From Candidatus Hydrogenedentota bacterium (GTDB taxonomy: Bacteria > UBA8481 > J006): a DNA stretch of 64,000 bases. A program made the position numbers and the translations under genes. Of the stretch, positions 47,831 through 56,558 are shown one piece after another (position 1 is the stretch's first letter; each line of letters begins with the position of its first letter). Where the stretch lies: assembly GCA_003697085.1 (NCBI GenBank), contig RFFU01000037.1, forward strand, positions 1 to 64,000, read 5' to 3'. A model generated the notes under the pieces. It was given only the letters and a program-made list of their open reading frames with translations, was not told the DNA's origin and did no database searches.

Positions 47831-49585
47831 TCAAACTGTAAGAATGACACCTTTTTTGGGAGGGATCAGGTACTTTCGCTTTAGTCGGATCTTCGTCAGT
47901 TCCTTCAGATGCTCCAAAACCTCCTGTCCGAATTTCCGTTCGACCATCGCCAAATACGAGGGATTCGTATAGTAAAGATGCCAGGCCTCGTCCCGAAAAC
48001 CGATCACTTCGCCGGCCGGAACGTGCTCGGTCGGCAAAGGAAGCATCTCATAGGAATGCTGTGAGAAATCGTGCCAATGCTTCGGCAGTTCCCACCCCTT
48101 TTCCACGGCGTACCGATAAAGCGCCGAGCCGGGATAGGCCATCGCGCAGTAGAAGTTGGCCCATTCGCAGTTGAGTTCCACCGCCAGATCGAAGGTCGCT
48201 TGCATCGAATCATAATCCTCGTCGGGAAGACCGAATATGAAGTTCCCCAGCACGTTGATCCCGGCGCCTTGTATCTTCCTCACGATCGGAACGATGTCCT
48301 CCTCGTGAAACCGATCCTTCTCGACCCCCGACCTCACATGCTGACTCTTCGACTCGATTCCGAGGCAAAGCCAATGGAATCCGGCTTTCTCGAGTTTCTC
48401 GAGGAATCGGTCCTGGACCGTATCGACCCGCGCGTAAGCCCAGATGTTGAAGCCGTAATCGCGTTCGATGAGAAGTTCACACAGTCCAAGAACGTGATGC
48501 GGATTCAATACGAACATTTCATCCGCGATCTTGATGTTTCGCACCCCGTATCGTTCCGCCAAAACCTCGAATTCCCGAATCACGAACTCCGGTTCCCAAC
48601 ATCGCAGCGCCGGTTTCTCGAAAGGAGCGTTGATGCAACAGAAGGAGCAGGTGAACGGGCAACCGAGACTGGTGTAGAGTGACGCGTACGGCCGGCGCTC
48701 CATGATATGCGTGAAACAATGCCAATTGTGCGCTCGATAGGCCTTCATCGGCAAGAGATCCCACGCAATACCGGGAAGCCTTCGCGAAAGATCCCGTTGC
48801 GGAATCATCGGCGCGGGATGCGTGAAGACCTCCTCGCCGTTGGATCGGTACCAGAGCCCTGGGATTCGCGAGAGTTTGACCGGATCGTCGAGCCGATCGC
48901 AGCCGAGAAGGCCCTCGAGTGTATCGAGCCCTTCGCCCTGCGCGACGAAATCGGCCGCTGTCTCCCGCAAAGTCCGCTTCGGCAGCGCCGAGGGATGTCC
49001 GCCGAGGATCACGACGGGTCTGGCCGCGTTCTCCTCCTTCAAGGCACGGCAAACCTCCTGAGCCGCCGTCATATTCTGCGTCGAGGCGGACGGCTGTTGG
49101 CCGTAAACGACGACGGCGACCATTCGGGACGGCTCTTCAGATACGTCCCGAACGATCTCCTCGCTCGTCTTTCCTTCAGCCTCCTGATCAATGATGCGAA
49201 CAGAATAACCCGAATTCCGAAGCCCGCTTGCCAGAAGGCCGGCCCAAATCGGAGGTTCTATCGCAGCATACGACCCCGCCAATTCCTGATAGATAACCTT
49301 ATTATTCCCCGGCGCGACAATGGTAATATCCAACGGCAAGCAGAGTCTCCTTCTTCTCTCCCTTGGTCGTTTTCCTCTCGCCCCCCAGCCTTGCTCCCGC
49401 CGGGACAGCGCCCCGCCTCGACGGCTTCGAGGAACGATTTGGCCTCGTTTCATCTTCTCCTTTTGAAACTCCATTATAACCGAATCACCCTTCTGAAAGA
49501 AAAACTTTCCGGAAAGAGAACACCGTGCTCTCCTCCCCACGGATCGGCGGCGGCGGACGAATCCCTCCCTTTCTTCCATTCCCAT
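47831..49585 (-). CDS. B12-binding-domain radical SAM protein
   Basis: ASLYTSLGCPFTCSFCCINAPFEK (CxxxCxxC) and N-terminal cobalamin-binding-like IVAPGNNKVIYQELAGSYAAIEPPIWAGLLA; true start probably at an internal Met. Confidence 0.9.
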   Translation of the reverse strand: MGMEEREGFVRRRRSVGRRARCSLSGKFFFQKGDSVIMEFQKEKMKRGQIVPRSRRGGALSRREQGWGARGKRPRERRRRLCLPLDITIVAPGNNKVIYQELAGSYAAIEPPIWAGLLASGLRNSGYSVRIIDQEAEGKTSEEIVRDVSEEPSRMVAVVVYGQQPSASTQNMTAAQEVCRALKEENAARPVVILGGHPSALPKRTLRETAADFVAQGEGLDTLEGLLGCDRLDDPVKLSRIPGLWYRSNGEEVFTHPAPMIPQRDLSRRLPGIAWDLLPMKAYRAHNWHCFTHIMERRPYASLYTSLGCPFTCSFCCINAPFEKPALRCWEPEFVIREFEVLAERYGVRNIKIADEMFVLNPHHVLGLCELLIERDYGFNIWAYARVDTVQDRFLEKLEKAGFHWLCLGIESKSQHVRSGVEKDRFHEEDIVPIVRKIQGAGINVLGNFIFGLPDEDYDSMQATFDLAVELNCEWANFYCAMAYPGSALYRYAVEKGWELPKHWHDFSQHSYEMLPLPTEHVPAGEVIGFRDEAWHLYYTNPSYLAMVERKFGQEVLEHLKELTKIRLKRKYLIPPKKGVILTV

Positions 49586-49626
49586 CCTCGTTTATGATTT
49601 TCCATAGAGGAAGGAGGGAGGAAAGT

Positions 49627-50331
49627 ATGCCACGGATCGTGTTGAAAACGAACCGCTGCGGTGCCGTTTTTCGCTTCTCTTTCCATAAAAAACACACCCT
49701 CCTGTCGTCGCCTCGCCCGATACAGATTCCTCTCCACTCGAGCGGATTCCCCTTTTCGAGATTCCGGACGCTCTTGCTGACACTCGTCTTCTCAACAGCC
49801 GTTTCCGGATGCGGAGGTTCCACCTCGCCGTCTTCCCGTTCCTCTTCCGCGTCTTCGCTCCGCGCCGCCACGACCTCGTTCCCCGCGGTTCAGGAAGAAT
49901 CGGACTCGGTCCCCGCGCTCCCGGCTCTTCCCGAAAAGGTCGGTTCCTGGACGATCTCGGAAAGACGCACGTTCGAGAGCGAATCCCTTAGCGAACTCAT
50001 CGACGGAGCCGCCGACGCCTACCTTTCGCTTGGTTTTCGCAAGGCCGATTATGCCGTCTATTCTCATCCCGGCGGCTTCGAACTCGAGGTGATGCGGTTC
50101 GAGATGACGTCTCCGGCCGCCGCGCACGGAGCCCTGACGCGAGACGCGGCTCCGGACGACCAGAGGCTTCCCTTCGGAACCGAAGCCTACCAGGGACCGC
50201 AAATGATTGCGGCCCGGCGCGGACAGTACTACACCCGGATTCAAGGTTTCGACGACCGCGACGAAGTGTACGCGGGAATGAGCGAAATCGCCCGAGCGGT
50301 CCTCGGGCTGGGTTCGGAGTCCTCTCGATGA
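49627..50331 (+). CDS. lipoprotein of DUF6599-like type
   Basis: Lipobox TAVSGCGG; GSWTISERRTFESESLSELIDGAADAYLSLGFRKADYAVYSHPGGFELEVMRFEMTSPAAAHG. Confidence 0.65.
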   Translation: MPRIVLKTNRCGAVFRFSFHKKHTLLSSPRPIQIPLHSSGFPFSRFRTLLLTLVFSTAVSGCGGSTSPSSRSSSASSLRAATTSFPAVQEESDSVPALPALPEKVGSWTISERRTFESESLSELIDGAADAYLSLGFRKADYAVYSHPGGFELEVMRFEMTSPAAAHGALTRDAAPDDQRLPFGTEAYQGPQMIAARRGQYYTRIQGFDDRDEVYAGMSEIARAVLGLGSESSR

Positions 50332-51281
50332 AATTCCGCGAAGAATCCTATCGCGTATCGAATTGGAGCCGTCGTGAATTTCTGTCGGAGACCTTACTCG
50401 TCGCGGCAGCGTTGACCGCCGGATGCGGCCGCGCCGCGCCGGCCGCCCCCAACGGCCTGCCTCTCCGTCGCCGCCCCAGAACCGGCTTGAAGAAGGTCTT
50501 GGCTGTCGTCCGCGGAACCGATATCCCGGCGCAGGTCCGCGCGGCTTTCTCGGCGCTGGGGGGACTGGAACGAATCATATCTCCCGGAATGACCGTCCTC
50601 ATCAAGCCTAACATGAGCTGGGCTCGGCGGCCCGAACAGGCGGCGACGACGCATCCCGAAGTGGTCGGCGGCGTCGTTCGTCTCTGCCGCGAATGCCGCG
50701 CGGCGAAGATCCTCGTTCTCGACAACACCTGCAACAACGCCCGGCGCTCCTACGCCCTTTCCGGCATCGCCGCCGCGGCACGGAAGGCCGGAGCCGAGGT
50801 GCAGCACCTCTCCTCCGCCGATATGGTCCGGATTCCTCTTCCACAGCCCGCTCCGTTTCCGGAATGGCCGATCGCGCGCGCCGCGCTCGAAGCCGACGTG
50901 ATCATCAACCTCCCCGTCGCCAAGCATCACTCCCTCTCCCGCGTCTCACTCGGTGTCAAGAACCTTATGGGATTGATCGGCGACGACCGGGGCGATTGGC
51001 ACAAGGTCCTTCCCCCGTCCCTCCTGGCGCTCCAGAAGATTCTCGTTCCCGAGGTGACGCTTCTCGACGCTACTCGCATCCTGATGAATCACGGTCCCCA
51101 AGGGGGACGTCTCGACGATGTCCGCCGAATGAATCTCGTCGCGGCCTCACCCGATCCGTTTGCGATCGAATCCTTCGGAGCGGAAATTCTCGAAGCCGGC
51201 CCGGACGAGGTTCCCCTGCTTACCGAGGCTCGGAAACGAAAACTGGTCGCTCCCTTGCCGCGCCTTGAAGAATCCCTCTGA
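50328..51281 (+). CDS. Tat-exported DUF362 lipoprotein
   Basis: Twin-arginine SRREFLSE with lipobox LTAGC; VLIKPNMSWARRPEQAATTHPEVVGGVV, INLPVAKHHSLSRVSLGVKNLMGLIGD. Confidence 0.88.
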   Translation: MKFREESYRVSNWSRREFLSETLLVAAALTAGCGRAAPAAPNGLPLRRRPRTGLKKVLAVVRGTDIPAQVRAAFSALGGLERIISPGMTVLIKPNMSWARRPEQAATTHPEVVGGVVRLCRECRAAKILVLDNTCNNARRSYALSGIAAAARKAGAEVQHLSSADMVRIPLPQPAPFPEWPIARAALEADVIINLPVAKHHSLSRVSLGVKNLMGLIGDDRGDWHKVLPPSLLALQKILVPEVTLLDATRILMNHGPQGGRLDDVRRMNLVAASPDPFAIESFGAEILEAGPDEVPLLTEARKRKLVAPLPRLEESL

Positions 51282-52929
51282 TTCCGGCGACGCCCGACCG
51301 TCTCCGGGCCGGTTCCGCCCCTTCGTTCAGGCGGCCTTCTTCGCCGCCGCTTGCTTCGCCGTTCTCGAAACCGTCTTCCCGCTTCCCGACTGGAACCCCA
51401 ATCTTCTCGTTCGTTTCTCACCTCTTCTCGCTCTGACGACCTTTCTCTCCGGAGGAATCGTCTCTTTCTTCCTTCCCTCCCTCCTGCTCATCCTCTCGGC
51501 TCTTGTCGCGGGCCGCGTCTTCTGCGGGTGGGCCTGCCCCGTCGGAGCCTTCCTCGACCTTTGGGACACCGCGCTTCGCCGCTTCCTTCGTATCCGCCGC
51601 TTGCGCCGCCCTCAACGTCTCGATGCCCACTCTCTCCCACGCACCTTCAAGTTCTTCATCCTCGCCCTCGTTCTCCTCGCCGCCGCCTTCGGAATCGGTC
51701 TCGCCGGTTGGTTCGATCCGCTCTCCCTCTTCGTCCGTACCACAACCAACGTCTTTCTTCCCGGTCTCGACCACCTCCTCTTCCTCCTTCACAAAAATCC
51801 CTTGACCGGTCGCACGTTCTCCTTCGCCGATGAATTCTTTCGAAGACGGTTTCTTCTCGAGGAACCTTTTCCCCTTCACGACACCTTCCTTGTCGCAGCC
51901 TTCTTCCTCTTCGTGCTTCTTCTCTCCTTCCTTGGTTCCCGCGCCTGGTGCCGTTTCGTCTGCCCGCTCGGAGCACTCCTCGGCCTTCTCTCCCCCAAGC
52001 CCCGCTATCGCCGTCTCGTGTATTCCGACCTTTGTACCGAATGCGGGCGGTGTACCGTCAAATGTCCACCGCGCGCCATAGCCCGTTCCGGCCGAACCAC
52101 CGAGGCCCCCGAATGCTTGCTCTGCATGGAATGCGGAACGGAATGCCCCGAGAACGCCATTCGTTACTCTCCCGCCTCCGAACGAGACGAACCTCTCCTG
52201 GATCCGAAACGAAACGTCGCTCTGACACGACGCGGTCTCTTCGCGGGAACGATCGCCGGCTTCGTGATCGGCCCGCTCTTGAAACCCTCTTCCGATGAGA
52301 ATCCCGGGGTGATCCGCCCCCCCGGAGTCGCCTCCGAAAGAGAATTCCTCTCGCGTTGCATCCGTTGCGCGGAATGCGTGCGCGTCTGTCCCTCCGCCGG
52401 CTTGCGACCGACCGGTTTCGAAACCGGCCTCTCCGGGCTCTGGGCTCCGCGGCTGGTGCCCCGCACCGGTTACTGTGAATATACCTGCAATGACTGCGGA
52501 AAGGTCTGTCCAACCGGCGCCATCCCGAACCTTTCCCTCGTGGAAAAACAAAAAGCCGTGCTCGGACTCGCGCGCATCGATAAACACCGCTGTATCCCTT
52601 GGCACGAGGGGGAGCCGTGCGTCGTCTGCGAGGAGTTCTGTCCGACCCCGACCAAGGCCATCAAACTTTCCCACGAAAAGATCACAGTGAAAGGAACCGT
52701 CAAAGCGGTGCGCGCGCCGAAGGTCGTCGAGAAGGACTGCATCGGATGCGGCATCTGTGAGACGATGTGTCCGGTGGACGGACCGGCCGCGATCCGTATC
52801 TTCCCTTCTCCGCATCCGTCCGAAAAACCCGTTCGGCACGAGAGCGCGCGATCGACGGCCGCGGCACATCGCGATTTTCGGACCGGTTTCGATCATCAAC
52901 CTCCCGCCTCGGCCTGCAAAATCTCATGA
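51265..52929 (+). CDS. NapH/MauN-type polyferredoxin membrane protein fused to a NapG/MauM-like ferredoxin
   Basis: Membrane domain with CGWACPVGAFLDL and CRFVCPLGALLG; clusters CTECGRCTVKCP, CLLCMECGTECP, CIRCAECVRVCP, CEYTCNDCGKVCP, CVVCEEFCP, CIGCGICETMCP; start probably TTG at 51265. Confidence 0.85.
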   Translation: MKNPSDSGDARPSPGRFRPFVQAAFFAAACFAVLETVFPLPDWNPNLLVRFSPLLALTTFLSGGIVSFFLPSLLLILSALVAGRVFCGWACPVGAFLDLWDTALRRFLRIRRLRRPQRLDAHSLPRTFKFFILALVLLAAAFGIGLAGWFDPLSLFVRTTTNVFLPGLDHLLFLLHKNPLTGRTFSFADEFFRRRFLLEEPFPLHDTFLVAAFFLFVLLLSFLGSRAWCRFVCPLGALLGLLSPKPRYRRLVYSDLCTECGRCTVKCPPRAIARSGRTTEAPECLLCMECGTECPENAIRYSPASERDEPLLDPKRNVALTRRGLFAGTIAGFVIGPLLKPSSDENPGVIRPPGVASEREFLSRCIRCAECVRVCPSAGLRPTGFETGLSGLWAPRLVPRTGYCEYTCNDCGKVCPTGAIPNLSLVEKQKAVLGLARIDKHRCIPWHEGEPCVVCEEFCPTPTKAIKLSHEKITVKGTVKAVRAPKVVEKDCIGCGICETMCPVDGPAAIRIFPSPHPSEKPVRHESARSTAAAHRDFRTGFDHQPPASACKIS

Positions 52930-55331
52930 AGGGCAAGGACCCCTTTCCCCATTCCGACTACTTTCTTCTCGGATTCGTCTCTCTCCTCGTGCAGGTCGTT
53001 CTGTTGCGCGAGGTTTTGGTGGCGTTCCGAGGAGCGGAGATCGTTCTGGCACCGTCGATGACCGCCTGGCTTCTCGGCCTCTCCGTCGGCGGTCTCTTCG
53101 TCGCCCAACGAGCCGATACTTCTGGAAGCCGGTTTCTCCCCTTCTTCGGCCCCCCCGTCGCCGCGACTCTTCAGGTTTTTCTCGCCGCCGCTTCCCTTCT
53201 TCTCTTCCGTAACGCACACCGTATCCTCTCCCTCGACCCCGGTATCCTTCCTCCCCTCCACGCCCTCCTTTTCCTCCTTCTTCCAACCTTCTTTCTCTGC
53301 GCGGCCTTCTGTGGCGTCGGTTTCGCCGGAGGTCTCGCCTCATCCGACTCCCACCGCAACGGCGCTCATCGTCTTGATTCCTTCCGCATCGATTCTCCCG
53401 GCGGAACTTTGTCCCGTCCCGAGGTGTTTCCCTCGGCAACACTGCTTCCCGTCTCGAAAGCCTTTCTCTGGGAATCAGCCGGAGCGACAGCGGGAGGCAT
53501 CCTCTTCACCTTCCTTCTCGTAACCCTCCCTTCCTCGGTCGTCTTGGCGGTCGCGGCGGGCGGCATCGCGGTCGGAGCCTTCTCGAAGAGGCGCCTCCTC
53601 TCCGCGCTTCTCCTTTTCGGATTCTCGATCCTTCTCTTTTCGAGCCGAGCGGAGTTCGAGCGGCTTCGCTGGAACGAGATATCGGACTCGAGCCCGTTCC
53701 TCGAGACCTTCGAGACCCCGTTCCAATCCGTCGCGCTCGGCGGCGTGCCCGACGAAATCGTTCTTTCGACGAACGGAATCATCCTTGGAATCCTGCCGGA
53801 CGAGGCTTCCAACGACGTCGCCGCCGGTTTGATCCTTTCCCAGAAGCCCGACGCGGAATCGGTTCTCCTTCTCGGACACGCCTCGACCGGCGTCGCGAAG
53901 GCGCTGCTACGCTCGGGGATCCGAAGGCTCGATCACGTCGAACTCGATCCCTTTCTCGTGCGCCGCCTGGCCTCCTACCCCGCCGCGCGGCTTCCGAACG
54001 ACACGCGTTATCGCCTTTTCTCCGCCGACGGTATCTCCTTCCTCTCTCATACCCGAAAACGCTATGACCTCGTCGCCTGTCTCGTCGGCGATCCGATCTC
54101 CGCTTCGACGAATCGTTACTTCACACGCGATTTCTTTCTTCAGGTTCGAAGGATCCTTCGACCGGACGGCGTCCTCGCCTTTCGCCTCACCTCTTCCATG
54201 GAATTTCTGGGCGAGGATTTCGCCCGCTATCTCGGCAGCCTCTGGCGGGCGATCCGCGAGGTCTTTCCGGTGACCGCCGTCTCACCAGGGGAAACTCTCT
54301 GGGTCTTCGCGGCTTCACGACCGGGGCTTCTCTCCGACAGCCCCGAACGCCTCGCCCCTCGGTTCCCCCACACGGGTTTTCGTTCCGACTATTTCTCCGC
54401 GGAACATCTCTTCACGATGTACCGTCCCGAGCGCGCGCGATTCCTCCGCCGCATCCTCGACCGTCGTGCCGCACTCGTCGCCCCCAATACCCTCCTTCAT
54501 CCCATCTCCTACTTCTTCGGACTCAGCGTCTGGGCGCATTTCACCAACGATCGCGCTCTCTCCCGCATCCTCGCTCTTCTCTCCCGGTTCCGTACCTCCT
54601 GGCTTCTTCTGCCGCTTATCGCCGGACTGATTCTTCTTTCTTGGCGGATTCCGCTCCCCTTCGCGCGAATCTCCCGGAACGAAAAACCAATTCCGCGCCG
54701 GTACGTCGCGGTCACGATACTCTTCTCTTCCGGGCTTCTCTCGATGGGACTCTATTTCCTCGTTCTCTACTCCTTCCAGGCTCGACGCGGTATCCTCTAC
54801 CGCGAACTCGGCCTCCTCAACGCGCTCTTTATGGCGGGCCTGGCTTCCGGAAGCCTTCTCGCCCATCGCTTCGTTCCTTCCTCCCGTTCCCTCTTCCACC
54901 GGCTCGCCCTCTCCGAAACGCTCCTGCCGTTTCCTCCCGTGCTGCTCGGCCTCGGCGAATTCTTCTCTCCCTTCCCCTCCGGCTCTCCGTGTTGGACCGT
55001 CTGGTACGGATTTCTGCTCTTCTCCACGGCAGTCGTAACCGGTTTTCAATTTCCGATCGCGGGGCTGTTGGCGGCGGAGAAAAAAGGCCCGCGGGATGGA
55101 GGTGAAGAAGGAACGTCGGCAGCAAAAGAGAGGGGCCAAAGGGCCGCGGTGGCGCTGGCGGCGGCGGGCGCCGAGAGCGCAGATAACCTCGGCGCCGCGC
55201 TCGGAGCCCTTCTCTTCGGCGTTCTCCTCATTCCCGTCTCGGGAGTGAACGCCGCGCTCGCAGGCGCGGTTCTTCTTCCGGCAATCCTGGCTTTCGCCCT
55301 TTTCTCGCTCGATATCCGAAACCTCACCTGA
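52926..55331 (+). CDS. multi-TM membrane protein with embedded spermidine-synthase-like domain
   Basis: N-terminal GFVSLLVQVVLLREVLVAFRGAE; soluble SVLLLGHASTGVAKALLRSGIRRLDHVELDPFL...NRYFTRDFFLQVRRILRPDGVLAFRL; further TMs after it. Confidence 0.82.
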   Translation: MKGKDPFPHSDYFLLGFVSLLVQVVLLREVLVAFRGAEIVLAPSMTAWLLGLSVGGLFVAQRADTSGSRFLPFFGPPVAATLQVFLAAASLLLFRNAHRILSLDPGILPPLHALLFLLLPTFFLCAAFCGVGFAGGLASSDSHRNGAHRLDSFRIDSPGGTLSRPEVFPSATLLPVSKAFLWESAGATAGGILFTFLLVTLPSSVVLAVAAGGIAVGAFSKRRLLSALLLFGFSILLFSSRAEFERLRWNEISDSSPFLETFETPFQSVALGGVPDEIVLSTNGIILGILPDEASNDVAAGLILSQKPDAESVLLLGHASTGVAKALLRSGIRRLDHVELDPFLVRRLASYPAARLPNDTRYRLFSADGISFLSHTRKRYDLVACLVGDPISASTNRYFTRDFFLQVRRILRPDGVLAFRLTSSMEFLGEDFARYLGSLWRAIREVFPVTAVSPGETLWVFAASRPGLLSDSPERLAPRFPHTGFRSDYFSAEHLFTMYRPERARFLRRILDRRAALVAPNTLLHPISYFFGLSVWAHFTNDRALSRILALLSRFRTSWLLLPLIAGLILLSWRIPLPFARISRNEKPIPRRYVAVTILFSSGLLSMGLYFLVLYSFQARRGILYRELGLLNALFMAGLASGSLLAHRFVPSSRSLFHRLALSETLLPFPPVLLGLGEFFSPFPSGSPCWTVWYGFLLFSTAVVTGFQFPIAGLLAAEKKGPRDGGEEGTSAAKERGQRAAVALAAAGAESADNLGAALGALLFGVLLIPVSGVNAALAGAVLLPAILAFALFSLDIRNLT

Positions 55332-55396
55332 AACTGAAGCCACCGAACACGCGGATGGAATAATAGGCCTGCGATCGCCGTCCGGGTCGGATCGAC

Positions 55397-55462
55397 GCCC
55401 GCGTTGTCATTCCGAGCCCCTCGCATTCGCTCGGCACAGGCTCCGCGAGGAATCCCCGCCGC
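55397..55462. repeat. dispersed repeat GCCCGCGTTGTCATTCCGAGCCCCTCGCATTCGCTCGG(C/G)ACAGGCTCCGCGAGGAATCCCCGCCGC, copy 1
   Basis: One mismatch to 57714-57779. Confidence 0.85.
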
Positions 55463-55484
55463 GAACAGGGGACTGCGCTCCAAA

Positions 55485-55589
55485 TCTTCTGTTCCCTTTT
55501 GCCCTTTGCCTTTTGCCTTTTTCCTTTTGACTTTTTCCTTTTGATTTCTTCCTTTCCCTTCCCTCTTTTTCCTTTTTTCGTTTTCGCAC
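55485..55589. repeat. pyrimidine-rich CCTTTTGCC repeat tract (copy 2)
   Basis: ttctgttcccttttgccctttgccttttgcctttttccttttgac... Confidence 0.7.
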
Positions 55590-55613
55590 GTTCTTCCGAT
55601 CGCTATCCTTCCC

Positions 55614-56510
55614 GTGATGATCCTCCTCTTTGCCATCGCATTTCTGGCCGTCGTCGCCGGGCTTGCCCTCAAGATCCCCTTCGTCCAAACCTACGCGTAT
55701 CCTCTCGGCTGGTGGTCCCTCATCGGCTTTCTTGAATCACTCTGCCGAAGATACGGATGGGCGACCGCGTTCTCCCGGCCGATCCTCTCCCGGCGCAACG
55801 CCGCCCTCTGTTTCTTCTCCGCCGCTCTCTGGGGCATCTTCGAACTTTACGACGTTCTCATCGCCAACTGGCATTACGTCGCCGTTCCGGAAAATCCGTG
55901 GATTTGGATGCCGAATACATTCCTTTCCTTCGCAACGGTGATGCCCGCGATTCTGGCGTTCGAGAATCTTCTGTCAGGTCTGCACGCCTTCGCGTGTCTT
56001 GAAACGAGGCGTTTCGATCTCACGGAGAATTTCCTTTCACTCCTCGTCGTTCTCGGCTGGACGTTGACCATTCTCCCGCTCACCCAGCCCGAACTCTTCT
56101 TTCCCTTCGTCTGGGGAGGGTTCACCTTCCTGCTCGAACCCTGGAACTACCGGATGCGCGATCCTCACTCCATTCTTCGGCAAGCTTCCGAGGGCCGGCC
56201 GGGCCTCTTTCTTCGCCTCCTCGGCTCGGGTTTTCTCTGCGGTTTTCTTTGGGAAAGCCTCAATTATTTCGCGACGACGAAATGGATCTACACAGTTCCC
56301 GTAATCGGACATTGGAAGGTCTTCGAGATGCCGGTCGCGGGATATGTGGGTTTTCCGGTCTTCGGCGTCGAGGCGTACGTCATGTACCGTTTCGCCTTCA
56401 ATCTCTACGAACGGTGCAAACCCGCCGGAAGATTCCTTCTACTTCTTCTAGGATTTCTCCTTATCGCGATGACCTTTCCCGCAGTCGCACAGCATTCTTT
56501 TTTCCGCTGA
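55614..56510 (+). CDS. hypothetical multi-TM membrane protein
   Basis: Long ORF with hydrophobic segments and WWSLIGFLESLCRRYGW; no recognised family. Confidence 0.65.
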   Translation: MMILLFAIAFLAVVAGLALKIPFVQTYAYPLGWWSLIGFLESLCRRYGWATAFSRPILSRRNAALCFFSAALWGIFELYDVLIANWHYVAVPENPWIWMPNTFLSFATVMPAILAFENLLSGLHAFACLETRRFDLTENFLSLLVVLGWTLTILPLTQPELFFPFVWGGFTFLLEPWNYRMRDPHSILRQASEGRPGLFLRLLGSGFLCGFLWESLNYFATTKWIYTVPVIGHWKVFEMPVAGYVGFPVFGVEAYVMYRFAFNLYERCKPAGRFLLLLLGFLLIAMTFPAVAQHSFFR

Positions 56511-56558
56511 TGTTCTTCCTTTCCAGAACCCGATCGCGGGAGGCCCCGGCAGAGATGA

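Noticed and set aside
51418-52899. 493-aa minus-strand ORF rich in E/G/K
   Set aside because: Antisense to the NapH-NapG fusion, which has clear ferredoxin motifs
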